Assembly: GCA_002221725.1 (NCBI GenBank)
Contig: NJFT01000085.1
Span: 90,131-154,130, forward strand
Source of the DNA: Scedosporium boydii
Lineage: Eukaryota; Ascomycota; Sordariomycetes; Microascales; Microascaceae
Length of the DNA stretch: 64,000 nt
Direction of reading: 5' to 3'
Under the pieces are notes generated by a model, which had not been told where the DNA came from, did no database searches, and saw nothing but the letters and a program-made list of their open reading frames with translations. Shown one piece after another: positions 46,883 to 58,080 of the stretch (the stretch's first letter is position 1; each line of letters starts with the position of its first letter). The position numbers and the translations under genes were made by a program.

Positions 46883-47644
46883 ACGGGATACATCTCCCCT
46901 GGGAGGGTTCCTCCATAAGAAAAAGGAACTTTTTCTCTCTTGTTTTCTTACACAACCTATGTGGCTCCCTTTTTTCCTTCATCTCATACAGGAAGCGAAG
47001 TTCCTCTCTTCCAAGTCTTTGCTTCGCACAAGTCACAAGGTTCCCAAAGGGCAATGGGAAATTTAGTAATGGGAAACGGGGACGGGAAGTGGACTGGTGT
47101 AGTTGGTGTCAAAAGGCCAAAACAAACGTCCTCGGGAAAGAAGATTAATGGATCTTGCTCGGGTCTTGTTTTCTTTTCGAGGGGATGTTAATCATTTTAT
47201 TATAAGTATTTTTAGTTTATTCTTCATTACTTTATTTAGTATTCTTCTTCTCCTTTCAGATTGTCTGAGTCCATGTGAATGTTAGAAAGGTAGACTCCAT
47301 CTGGATCCCTTCGACAGTTTCCTTCTCTGGACCGATGAATCTCAAGGCCATCTTCATGTTCATTCAGTGTCACCGGAACTTGAATGTTTTCCAGAGGGAG
47401 AAAGAGAAACAAGCTTGAGAACTTGTTTGGGAATAAATATTAACTTGATTATTTTCTAAAAGATAAGATCGCCATGACCCTGCCATGATCCCTTCATACA
47501 CAACCAAAACCGAAAAACGCCCCCAAACAAATTTCGATAGACAAAAAGAACCCCCCTCCATAAATATTCAATCCCAAAATATTCTTCTCAATCTTTTCTA
47601 GCAGAATTTTACTTTACCATGTCTTCTCTCCTCCTCCAAAAGTC
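46883..47644. other. Convergent intergenic region
   Basis: It holds the 3' flanks of the Thr-rich gene and the DOMON-b561 gene. The middle, near 47170-47250, is AT-rich, as expected for terminators. No coding signal is convincing. Confidence 0.4.
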
Positions 47645-49499
47645 CTACACGAAATCCCTCGTCGACTGCTCAGGCCCCAAATCCTGATTCCTCGCTACCC
47701 TCGTAGCATTGACGTCCATCAGCCCAATCTGCTGCGGCGAAGGCGAATACTCCCTCCTACCGAGATCAATGCCGCGTTCGCCGCCGCCGCCACGCTTCCC
47801 GGAACCTTCGCCGCCGGGGACGGAATCACGATAGGGCACGGCGTCGTCGTCGAGGTCTCGGCGCCAGGGTTCGGGCGGGTTGTTGTAGCCCTTGGCGGCG
47901 GCCGAGGAGGAGGGGAAGACGAAGCCGGAGCCGGCGGAGGCGCGGTGGCCGGAGATGCGGGCGCGGAGACCTTTGTGGAAGGTGAGGAGGGAGACGGTGG
48001 CTGTTAGGAGGAGGATGAGGATTGCTAGGACGATGTTGAGCATGCTGGCGAGTGCGAATTGGAAGCCGCTGTGGGGAAGAGGGTTAGTATTAGGCAGTTT
48101 TGGGGGGATAAGGAAGGGAGGGGAGGCAGCGTACATGAATGCGTCGACGGCGCCGAGGACGATGACGATGCGGCCGAGCCAGAGGTGGACGGGTCGTAGC
48201 TTGCCGGGGACTTGGCGTTTCTTGAAGCGGAGGTGGTGCAGGACGCCGATAACACTAAACGAGGTTAGCATTGTGAAGATCTAGGAAGAGAAAGCAGGAA
48301 CAATGAGGCTTACAATTGTCCGATGAGGCCAGCAACGACGATGAAGCCGATGACTTGGTGGGTCGAGACGAATTTCCGCGACTTGGAAACGATGTCAGTA
48401 AATCGAATAGAAGCGAGTATTTTTTTCGGGTATCAACTGGATTCCACTTACCCTTTGATAGTGGAAACTGGTGATAACACCCAAACCAAGTCCCCCAAGC
48501 GCGCCTAGGAGGGAAATCCCCTGAATAACAGCATGTCCCTTAACCGAATTGGCAACCCTCAAAACAAACACGCCAATGGGCAACAACACAATGAAGACCA
48601 AAATCATAGCAACAGCGTGAAACGTAGACTTGGCATCAAACTTCCCACTCTTCTGCTCATGCTGCTCCGTAAACTGATTCTCCGACTTATCCGACAGCTC
48701 AGGCGCATCAGCATGGCCCAGCGTCTGGCCCATCTGGATGCCAAAGGAGCCGTAGCGCGCATGGTACTTGATGGGGGCGGCGGGGTCGTTGGAGCGCAGG
48801 GACTCGCGGGGGCCGAGGGCGTAGATGCCCTTTTGGTTGTTGTCGTTGATGTCCATGTAGCCGCCGGGCCAGGAGCGGCATCCCGAGAGGCAGTGGGCGG
48901 AGAAGATGAGGTGGTCGTCGGTTATGCCGGTGCCGGGGAGGGTGAGGTATTCGAATTGGGGGTAGTAGGTTGGTTCGTAGTCGCCGCGGGCGTAGCGGGG
49001 GCTGAAGGTGACGTTGTTGCCTTCTTCGTTTCTCTGTGGGGTTTACTTTGGGTTAGTCGCCTGTCTCTTTCTCTCTCTAAGAGTGTATGGGTGTAGAGGA
49101 GTCGGCGGGGAGACATACGTAGATCATGAGCACGAGGGCACCGTCCATATCTTCGGAGCCAAGGCCGATGGCGCCCCACGAATAGTCCTTGGGGATTCGG
49201 ATGGAGAAGAAGAAGTCATCGTCGGTGACATCAGGGACTGTGAAGCCAAAGGCGATGGCCTTGTCTTCGGAGACAAAGGTGGCTTGGCCCTCGACGACAT
49301 CGGCGAGAGTGGGCTGGGAGAGTAGGCCTTGAGGGGAGTTATCTCTCGATTAGCCGTGGCATTCTGGGAGGCGAGTTGGATGCAAGACTCGGCCGGGCAG
49401 TAAACTCGTGTCGCTCGCTGATGGGATTCAGGACTCACCTCCTGCTAGTAAAAGAGCACCCGCTGCAGCGGAGCCTATCCGCCGTATCCTGGACCACAT
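47645..49499 (-). CDS. DOMON domain plus cytochrome b561 membrane protein, six exons
   Basis: Exons are 49499-49439, 49327-49119, 49033-48452, 48381-48314, 48254-48135 and 48068-47645, giving 487 residues. A 20-residue signal peptide is followed by a DOMON domain at about 25-200 (FGFTVPDVTDDDFFFSIRIP, SWGAIGLGSEDMDGALVLMI), then a five-helix b561 core. The four haem-ligand histidines are H229, H257, H292 and H330, spaced as in b561 proteins. The family moves electrons across a membrane, with the DOMON side extracellular, and is often linked to iron or copper reduction or to oxidative polymer attack. The C-terminal tail of about 100 residues is soluble and Gly/Arg/Ser-rich. Intron 5 (66 nt, donor GTACGC, branch TACTAAC) is divisible by three and stop-free, so it could be missed or retained. 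Confidence 0.88.
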
Positions 49500-50888
49500 C
49501 TTTCGCGTGTGTTTGGGGGTATTCCGTGTTGGGTATCGCCCTTCAATTGGAATTGGAGAATTCGAGAATAGGATAGGGATAGGGGACGGACTCGTGTTCC
49601 TTGCGCGTGCGTCGTCGTCGAAGGTCGTAGGGGACGAGCAAGCGGTACAAAAGGAGCGAGGGGTGGGAAGCGATTTAACGAGCGACGTAGGATGGAAGAA
49701 ACACCATCACGAGGGAATGAGAACAACTCCGCGAAAGGTAACAGTAATTCAATGCCAGTGGTTGCTTTCCTTTCTTCCCTTTCACATTGACAGTCCGGTC
49801 GGTCGGTTCCCCCTAAATCAATAAAATTGGGGAAGCGTGGCTGTTCAGTCCAGCTGTGGGGAAGTCTCAAATGTCACTCTACACGCAATATCAGAGAGAA
49901 GGTACTTTTCGCTGCACTGATTTCGAATTAATGAGACCCCTATTAGACACAAGTTGAGAGGGGGAAAGAGCGATGGACTCGACTTGGTTAAGTTTGAAGT
50001 TGGCCGCGCAAGATCAACGGAGACACCAAGGTACCTGTGTACATGTCATATCATCTGTTCCACACTCTGGATTCTCTGGATTCGAGTCTCGACTCTTGAT
50101 TCACTCTCACTGCGTAATACGAAGTCATGAGTGCGGACATGCAAAAACAAACTGTCATTCCTCGTGGCGTCAATTGGCTCAGGCACAAAACACGCTACTC
50201 CCGCACGATGCATGAAGCTAAGTCCAGAGCTGCGAACCAGTTTTAATTGGGTTTTTCGTTTGACAGCCCGCATAAAATTATGCACTATAATTCTGATGTC
50301 TGCTGATATGACGCCCCGTCCCAAGTTTTGTCTCGATCTCCCTTTTGGGAAGCGACACGAATATTTGCCTCTCTGATTGGATGGAATGTGGGCCATTACA
50401 TATACCCGAGACGTGATTGGATGACTTTTCTTCGTATTCCAGATCCCAACTGACATCAAGTGCTCGCAACAGACTTCAGTTTGGCCAAGGGCGATGTTGA
50501 AATCGTCGTTTCCTGAACCCAGACTCAGGCGTGTCTAAAACCGTCTTTCACGGGGGATGCTCTACGAAGTAAACAGTAGGCTCATGGGCGGAGTAACGAA
50601 CTAAAATTAAACTTAACGGGACTCCGTTTATGCCAGTGTCGATGTACGAAGCAGTTGGGCATTCATTCTCCCCAAGCCGTGTAAGCACGTGACATCGCGG
50701 CTGGTCTCTGAACGCGTCCTGATCGTTGAGAGTTGAGACGCGTCAATTCAAATCCGACCTTGCCTCGAGAGAGGACATGGACAGTGATCAATTCTCAAGT
50801 CAAGTGCTTTTTTGTGGTTTGATTCTCGGCTTTGGGTTAAAGGGTGATGACGGAAAGCATGTGGCTCACTTGTCTGTGTCAGGCAAAC
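49500..50888. other. Intergenic region, 1.4 kb
   Basis: It holds the promoter of the DOMON-b561 gene and the 3' flank of the next minus-strand gene. Short frames have no support. No RNA gene or repeat was seen. Confidence 0.4.
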
Positions 50889-53094
50889 TTATAAAATAAG
50901 AACAGAGTAGTCTGCGCTTCTACATAGATCAAGAGAACATTGCAAACAGGAATCAATTCGGAGTACTGCACGAATAGTGCCCCTGCCTAAAGCAACAAGT
51001 GAATAAAACCGGAGATCGTCCGCGCCATCAACCGCAACTATGCTCGGCTTGTCATAATAGTACTCCTTAGGCATTAATAGGGAGGTATACCTGCAGGACC
51101 GGTCTTCCCTCTCCAGTTCAGCATCCCGGTTAGCATGCTTGCATCTCTCAGCCACAAGAGAGCAGGCCAGCGCGCTGATAGCTTCAGTAGGATTGCGGAT
51201 AATATCGACGGACGGCCCTGCTAGGGACACGCCCAAGTTGATAAAACCATCTTTTGCCTCCACCCTCCATCTCAATTTGTAATCAGGATAAAGGTTAAGA
51301 GGCCGGGTCACCTCTTGCCAGGACAGGGCCTTGCCGGATGATGGCGGAGGGTTCTGTCGCTTTATCTCCGACTTGACGACCTCGTACTTTTCGGACTGGA
51401 ATTGCAATAGACCAGGTAGCCAAGATAGCGCGAGGAACCCTCTCCTCTTTACGCGGCGAGTGTCAAATATAGTAGGGTAGACGGCCTGGCCCTTGAAACA
51501 GGACATTGCCCAGCGCGCCGTGGATACCTCTGTCCCGACGTCGTGCCCTATCAACGTCAAGGCCCAGTCGAGCAGACATTCGATTTTGCAAGGCCCGCCG
51601 GAGCCGCCCCCCTTAAAGATGGACAGGATTGTCCTGTGGTAGTCATCGCGACTACGGTCTCTACCATTTTCGATACGAACGAGCAGGTTATCCGACAAGT
51701 GAAATAGGGAGAGGGCGAGGGCATCGCTGAGGAAAAGGGCTGCATCATAAAGGAATTGATACCTGCGGCATCCCCCCCTTAAGTATCCTGGTATCCAGTA
51801 TGGGTTCTCGTTACGCCAGGTGCTGGCGCACGTTGGGCATCTACAATCGTCCTTTAGAGACTTGAGATGCAGCTTTACCAGAGGCAGATCGGTTATTTTC
51901 GTCCTTGGCGACAATTTCTCCAGCTCTAAGCTCATCCCCTCCTTCTCCCCACCCAGCATACGGGAGATCATCCTCGCCACCGAGCTATCACTGCCGAAAG
52001 GAACCGTGCGACATGCCTCCTCCACCTTCGCATACCGCTGTCGGGGGTTTCTGGTGATGGATACTTGGTTGGTCTTGCTCTCATTAAATCTGCACAGATC
52101 GAGATATTCCTTTGCCGCGTATGGAAGACATTGCTGGAGGGCACGGAAAGCTTGGGCTTGATCGAGGTTATATTCCTTCAGCATCCATTGGCCGTAGTTT
52201 TCGATTGTTGTCATGCCTGCCCAAGGTTTACCGCTGCCCTCAACGATGAGTTCCTCCGGGTCTCCGATATCATGATAGATCGTTACCGAAAAGGCCCCAT
52301 CGTTCTCCGTATGCCCGGTGCTGACGATAATGTCAACGCTCAAGCCGGGTTGTTCGAGTATGGGTGTGCCATCTTGCAAGTACACAGATGGGGGAGCACC
52401 CAGACACCACCTGGTGAATGCGATTACCCACGGCGAGGAGGAGGTTCACATGGATAGCGACCTTTGAGACGCTGGAGTCGCCGATACGATGAAGTTGTCG
52501 GAAAGCATGGACTAATTTCTCGGTTGCCTCTGCAGAAGGATACAACGACGCACGTCGCAGAACTTGTCTGCTGGCTTCATCCACATCCGGATGTTTGTAC
52601 AGATACCTGTGCCAGCCCAAAACCGAGTCGGTAAACCTGGCGCGCGTTAACCTCGCATCCAGCACCGACAGCAAGTCCCTCAACTGCTTCGTCGTCGGAA
52701 GCAAAAACCTGTCCGTAGTCGTATTCCTCAACATGAGCGACAGCGCAGTTGCCGACTCGAAGGCACCCATAGTCGTCACGAGTGCCGCTGCGAGGCCGAG
52801 AAACTGTACTCCGGATGCTGTCGTGCCCAGCTGCGTGGCACAGTCATCGCGGGAATAGCCCACGACGCCTTGAAGGAGAAACTGGATCGGCGCGGGCTTG
52901 TCGGTTGGGAGGACGGAGATTTCGATTTTGCGACATGTTTCGTGGCACATGGCGATTGTGCAGCCGAACTTTTCGCAGGCTAGGAGGGCTAGGGGTTGGA
53001 TGTTGTCGCTTGTTGCGGCGTGGATGATGCCGCGGGAGACGGAGAGGGCGGAGTTTGCTGTGACGTCGAGGCTCCATTGTGGTGAGACGGACAT
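50889..53094 (-). pseudogene. Conserved unknown fungal protein of about 735 codons with one frameshift
   Basis: The minus strand is open from ATG 53094 (MSVSPQWSLDVTANSALSVS) to about 52430, and from there in a neighbouring frame to the stop at 50889. The protein signal is strong on both sides: FLGLAAALVTTMGAFESATA and ASLYPSAEATEKLVHAFRQL before, WVIAFTRWCLGAPPSVYLQD and YYDKPSIVAVDGADDLRFYS after. The switch lies at a CTC-CTC-CTC run near 52435-52445 and there is no room for an intron. One inserted or lost base would restore a single frame. There is no recognised catalytic domain, signal peptide or membrane segment, and no intron. It may be a young pseudogene or an intact gene with an assembly error. 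Confidence 0.6.
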
Positions 53095-53933
53095 GTCGGG
53101 ATCTGGGGAGGAAACTTGAGGGGGAAGGAGGGGTAACTCGGATTGTAGAGGAGGTGTAGAAATAGAAAGGATATAGCACTAGGAGTATGGGACGAACAGT
53201 TGTTTGATGAAGATCTATTGCTGGTTGGAAGAAACTTCTGGAGCGCACGCAGTATTCACTTACAGGAAGAGCTGGGAAGTGGCAGTGCTAACCGCGGACG
53301 CCTACGGAGAGTTGGATTGAGCCCATCCTGCTGGAGACCACAGCGACCGCAGCCAAGTCGCTAAAGACGTCTTTGGCTACATTTGGGTGCATCCTCTACA
53401 GATATGGGAGCGATATAAGCCAATGGTTAACCGCCCAAGTGTAGATGGAGGGATGATTGGGCGACTGGGGGATGGGCCAGCCTGCTCTGCGATTCACTCT
53501 CAAAGTTCGAATCTGACCAAACCTAGCTCCCATTGTGTCCCGGGACACACTGGAGTGTGACATTATCTGCTAAATAAAGGTTCAGTGACTCAGAGCTTGG
53601 AAGTGGATGGAAAGGACTCGAATCCTCCGATCTGACTGCCCTTTTGTGCAGTCTGACGGGCCTGGACACGTCCAGACGCGTCTGGAGACGCCCGGAGACG
53701 CCTGGGTATAAATACCACTCATTCTTTTCGCAGACAGACAGATTGAGGGGAGCAAACTTCAACTTTTCAATAACATTGAAATTGTGGTGGAAACAGATCC
53801 ATTGTGATATTTTGCTGCCGGCGGACACGCAACTTTTTTTTTTTTTTCCGGGAGCAGTGAGTGACAAGCACCCTTGATTTCCCTTTTTTATTTCTTGTGG
53901 ATACAAGCTAACTCGTGCAGGCAAGGGATTGCC
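53095..53933. promoter_or_regulatory. Divergent promoter region with palindrome and TATA box
   Basis: The plus-strand gene at 53934 has a TATA box (TATAAATA, 53707-53714). Just upstream is a perfect 16-bp palindrome, TCCAGACGCGTCTGGA (53671-53686), with core ACGCGT (an MluI cell-cycle box type site), followed by two GGAGACGCC units ten bases apart (53684-53692 and 53694-53702). A run of 14 T lies at 53834-53847. A leader intron (donor GTGAGT near 53857, branch GCTAAC, acceptor GTGCAG at about 53920) precedes the start codon. Confidence 0.6.
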
Positions 53934-54485
53934 ATGAGTTACAGCAGAGATTATTCGAACCGCCGTGGGTATCGCGGGAGGTCTGGTGGAGGTTACTATG
54001 GAAGATCACGCCGTGTCTTGACACAGAATGCTAGGTACTCGAAGAAATACAAAAAATACTTGTTCCAAGGTGCCTGGTTCGTCACGAGTGCGCGGTCTCC
54101 CGTCCAAAAGAGGAGCGATGGCTACCATGCTCGCTCAGGGCGGTGTATGCCTTTCGACGACACCACGGCCATGCAGCGCATTTTCCGCAAATTCATTCGA
54201 TTCAACAAGGTGCCTAAGCAGTGTATCTTGGTCCACGAGACGAAGGAGTCCGCCCGGGAAGAAGCTCGACGCATGAAGGCGGAGAGGCACACTGATATCG
54301 AGCTCCATGAGATTGAGGTGCCCAGGCCGCCTCGATATGGGAGATGGGAGATTTACTTTCAAAACCTGTCCATTTATGGTGAGGGTCTTAACTTTTACAG
54401 GGATGATGGCTTGGGCGACCACTTCCTCGTCGCTCGTTACATCGCTAAGAAGTTTGTTCAGCACAATGAACCTTTTCTTGGCTGA
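53934..54485 (+). CDS. 183-residue protein with an Arg/Gly/Tyr-rich N-terminus, unknown
   Basis: The start at 53934 (MSYSRDYSNRRGYRGRSGGG) is chosen because it follows a leader intron acceptor. An upstream in-frame ATG at 53874 lies inside that intron. The first 40 residues are rich in Arg, Gly, Ser and Tyr, like RNA-binding low-complexity tails. The remainder looks like a compact folded domain (LFQGAWFVTSARSP, RIFRKFIRFNKVPKQCILVH, RWEIYFQNLSIYGEGLNFYR). There are no signal peptide, membrane segment or known motif. The TATA box and leader intron suggest strong or regulated expression. Another intron-like segment follows the stop (GTATGT near 54488, ATATAG near 54548), so a 3' UTR intron is likely. 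Confidence 0.65.
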   Translation: MSYSRDYSNRRGYRGRSGGGYYGRSRRVLTQNARYSKKYKKYLFQGAWFVTSARSPVQKRSDGYHARSGRCMPFDDTTAMQRIFRKFIRFNKVPKQCILVHETKESAREEARRMKAERHTDIELHEIEVPRPPRYGRWEIYFQNLSIYGEGLNFYRDDGLGDHFLVARYIAKKFVQHNEPFLG

Positions 54486-55421
54486 TGGTATGTTTCTTCT
54501 TCCCTTCTCTACTCTACATTCAATGTCAGTTAACCTAATAACATATAGTCGTCATTCTGCTACCTCGAAAGATGTGACGTCCTTTCTAACAGTGGAGGAC
54601 TTACACAATAGGTTTGTTCTTGTCTTCCCTCGTCAAGGCAAGTAATGTCAGATGGTTCGGTTCTCTTTGTTCCTTTTCTGTTTACTCCAGATTGATATTT
54701 GGAAATGCGATGCTCGTTTCTTTCTGTCACCGAGGTAAGCCCGTTTTTTATTACCGGGGATCAGATTGGAACCTCTTCGCCTTTCCCTTTTGCTTTGCGT
54801 TTTATTGTTTTTCGTTTTTTACGGGTTATGGTGCGATCTTTAGTCGCGAGTGGAGGATTAGGGCACAGATTGATCTCAGATAGCTCAGCAGGTGTGTAAG
54901 ATAGTGACTCATGCTCGTCCTCTCTCTTCAATCTTGTTGCGTAAGCGTTTCTTGTATGAAGCAGACAAGCGTTCAGCTCGGGAACCCGAACCCGGTAGGC
55001 GTAGATATTTCCTGACTTGGCCATGAACGGCCAAGAGTTAGGGAATAGATAGGATTGTAGACATTTACCTTGCGACCAAGGTCTCGAGAATCCTCCACTT
55101 CAACCCCTACCAATAACAAGTCGAACACGCCTCGCCTCGAGGTGAAAGCCTGTAGTTCCCAATCTCAGGTGCGGGGCATGAAACTAGTTTATATACATCG
55201 TGGCCAATTCCAAAGCCACCGAACAGGTGTGACCCTGAGATGCCGAGCCTCTTGTCCAGCTGTCGTCTTCATTACGGGCACGAATTCCGAACGAGACTCG
55301 ATTATTGGCCGTTCCGTTGTACGACGCAGATACATCAAACAGAATAAGAAATATGTTATATAAATTCTCTATAATACGCATACGTTCATCATTATCATCA
55401 TCAAGAAGGAAACACAGTCCG
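54486..55421. other. Convergent intergenic region
   Basis: It contains the 3' UTRs of the 183-residue gene and the CorA-like gene. T-rich and A-rich stretches flank it. No gene was recognised. Confidence 0.4.
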
Positions 55422-57119
55422 CTACGCCTCAAACGCCTCGTCCCTCCCGCTTTTCCCATCGCCCAACCCAACCACACACCTCAACCTCCCCATAACCCGA
55501 TAAATAGACCACGCAGCATCGCCAACACTATACCCATAATCCAAGATATAATACCCCAAAACGACCAACAGAATCAACGGCGCCGACGCCGCAAAATACA
55601 CCCAAAACAGCTCCTGCCCCGGCGCGTATGGCTCCGTCATACTAAACACCGAAGAAGTATACGCCAGCGGTATGAAGATCAACCCGATGAGCGTGATGGC
55701 CTTGGTGCTCTTGGCTTCGCGGATCGACCGCTGCTGCTCCTTGTAGGACATGCGGTTCCCCGTGATACCCGCTAGACCCGTCACGGCGGCGTTGAGGGAG
55801 GCCGTGCGGTGTCTCAGTTCGCGGAGGCGATGGAGCAGGAATTGGAAATCGGCCGAGCAATCTCGCCACCAGGAGGGATCCGGTCCCTGAGAGTCGGGGG
55901 ATGCGTCTTTCTTATAGGGCGGTGGGTTGGAAAGCGGACCGTGGAAAGAAAGAGGGGCAGAGGTTGGGTGGTGGTGGTGCGTAGGAGAAGGGCTTTGCTC
56001 GTCGGTCAGCGGGATACCCAGCTGGATCATGATCCCCTCGAGGTCTTCGAGGTACTCCCCCATGCGGCGCTCCCAGGCCTGCATGTCGCTCCAGAGAGCT
56101 TCAACCTTGCGCATCGGCATTCGCGTGAGATCTTGTTTCCGCGTGAGGCCTCTTTGCACGGCGATGAGGGCCGAGCGCACGTGTTCGATTTGCACCAGAT
56201 ATTGCGAGGCGACGATCTTTTGGACGAATGTAGCTACGCCTTCGGGCGTGGGTTCGATGAGGTGGGAGTGTGTGGAGAGATAAAAAGTTAGATCGTCGAG
56301 GAGACAGGTGCGTGGCGGGCCGGAGAGAGCACGGAGTTGTTCTTCTTCGGGGACGAAGTCGATGTAGCCGCCTTGGTAGGGGCGTGTTTGGACGGAGTAA
56401 GAGTCGGTGTAGTTTTCTCCTGCGTGGACGCGGCGGACCGGAGGGTCGCAGATGACGAGACAATCCCAGCCTCCGTCGGCCTTCCGTCGAGACCAAACAC
56501 CGCACTTTCTAACCGTCATCCCAACATCCAGAAACTGATCCCCCTCATCCACCGAATCTCCCCATTTTAACTCCCTCGACACCCCGATGTGCTTCCCTGT
56601 CACTCCGCAAGCCCACTTAAACGTCCTGGGCGTGACATCGAACGACATCACCTCGTGGTATCTCATCCTTAAATGCGCTCTCCCGCCCCTCAGAGTAGAA
56701 GGAAGAGGAACCCCATCGTTTGCGCCTCGCCACGAGATATCGTGCACCACCACACGCTCATGTTCCACAAAGATCGAAGGGTGAAGCGAGAAATGTTCGC
56801 CCAGGACGCTGGCGAAACCAGGTCCCAGTCCTTCGAGGATGTATACTGCCTTCCTGCCGGGTTGGGCGCAGACGGAGGAGGCGAGGTGTTCTTCCAGGGA
56901 CTCGGGCGTTGTGTACTCCGCCTGGGTCAAGAAGGAGTTATCCTCTTGAGCCTCGAGAACTGAGACGCGGACGTCGTCGTCTGTGAATGGGACGTGGATG
57001 TTGATTGTTTTTGGATCCCGTTGGCGAAGGCGAGGGTCGGAGGCACAGAGACGATTGACGGTCTCTTGGTAAGGCCCTTTGGAGAGCCAGTGCCCGTCGT
57101 TGTTGGGTGATTTGGACAT
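55422..57119 (-). CDS. CorA-like divalent-cation transporter family protein
   Basis: A single-exon frame of 565 residues. The N-terminal two thirds is a soluble domain with FVPEEEQLRALSGPPRTCLL and long helices (VQKIVASQYLVQIEHVRSAL, EALWSDMQAWERRMGEYLED) as in the CorA funnel. The C-terminus has two transmembrane helices at about 474-494 (AITLIGLIFIPLAYTSSVF) and 504-527 (FWVYFAASAPLILLVVLGYY). The loop between them reads SMTEPYAPGQ where CorA has GMN, so the canonical selectivity motif is missing. This fungal CorA-like class is common in Pezizomycotina and its substrate is unknown. A Pro/His-rich insert lies near 390-415. Transport of magnesium should not be assumed. Confidence 0.85.
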   Translation of the reverse strand: MSKSPNNDGHWLSKGPYQETVNRLCASDPRLRQRDPKTINIHVPFTDDDVRVSVLEAQEDNSFLTQAEYTTPESLEEHLASSVCAQPGRKAVYILEGLGPGFASVLGEHFSLHPSIFVEHERVVVHDISWRGANDGVPLPSTLRGGRAHLRMRYHEVMSFDVTPRTFKWACGVTGKHIGVSRELKWGDSVDEGDQFLDVGMTVRKCGVWSRRKADGGWDCLVICDPPVRRVHAGENYTDSYSVQTRPYQGGYIDFVPEEEQLRALSGPPRTCLLDDLTFYLSTHSHLIEPTPEGVATFVQKIVASQYLVQIEHVRSALIAVQRGLTRKQDLTRMPMRKVEALWSDMQAWERRMGEYLEDLEGIMIQLGIPLTDEQSPSPTHHHHPTSAPLSFHGPLSNPPPYKKDASPDSQGPDPSWWRDCSADFQFLLHRLRELRHRTASLNAAVTGLAGITGNRMSYKEQQRSIREAKSTKAITLIGLIFIPLAYTSSVFSMTEPYAPGQELFWVYFAASAPLILLVVLGYYILDYGYSVGDAAWSIYRVMGRLRCVVGLGDGKSGRDEAFEA

Positions 57120-58080
57120 TTCTGGTATGTCAGGGCGGGGGAGAGTGTCTGATGACCCGGGAAGCGTGTAAGTAGAACTATGGAGGGGAATGAAGAGATC
57201 AATGGGTGTAGCAAATGCTATTGCTGCTCAAAAACTGTGCGACAAGCCATGGTGAATTTTAAGCTTATTTCAAACGAATTTATTTGATTATTATTCATTA
57301 TCGTCGAGAATCTAGGCCCTCTTATATCGATGAATCCAAACGGGCGGTCTCTAAGAATCAGCAATCGTGAGGCGAGGCGAGTCGAGTCGGGTGCCGGATG
57401 CCGCTGTGATCCAGTCCAAGTCCTGAAATTGGTCACCGTGAATGTGGCGGAGCGAGTCCAGAAACAACCACACCAATTCGGGCCACCGAGTTTGTCCGTC
57501 GTGACTTGAACGACGACGCAACCACACCAAATCCTTCGTCAATGCTTGTTCGGTTCTGGCACCTGCAACTGGCTAGTGCCCTTTGCTAAAAACAATTCCT
57601 TCGTCCTTGTTCGTAGGACCTCGAAACGTGGTTTGGCTCGTCTGCATGGTGCGGTTTAATTTTGGTCTCCGTGGGCCCCTGCTCCTTCTAGAAAACAGGG
57701 CGGTGCAACGCCAACCACCCATCATCGTCACCCACACGAGCAGGAGGCCTTTGGTTCGCCTCGCCTTGCCCGGAGAGGAGGGGAATCCCTGAATTTTTGT
57801 GACGAGCCATTCCGACTTCTCGCGAAAACTATGCGGGTTGTGATAATATAATACCACTTCCTCAACTTCACAGAGCGACCGAGCAACCCCCACACACCCA
57901 ATCTCTCTTGCATCCTGCAAGGCGCCTCGCATTGAGTTTTATGCCTCCAAATGGGTATTCTGCGCGGTAGAATAAAAGAAAATGCTCACGCGACAGCTCA
58001 TCCTCCCCCAGTTGCATCGCGTGCGCTCGCTCTCAATCGGGCCACCCACCCACAGAGTGTAACCACGAAACATGTCCGCC
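57120..58080. other. Intergenic region, about 1 kb
   Basis: It holds the promoter of the CorA-like gene and the 3' flank of the cwf18 homologue. Open frames on both strands are shadows with no conserved features. Confidence 0.4.

Noticed and set aside
48533..49096. 187-codon Gly/Val-rich plus frame
   Set aside because: It is antisense to the DOMON-b561 exons. The composition is an artefact of the opposite strand.
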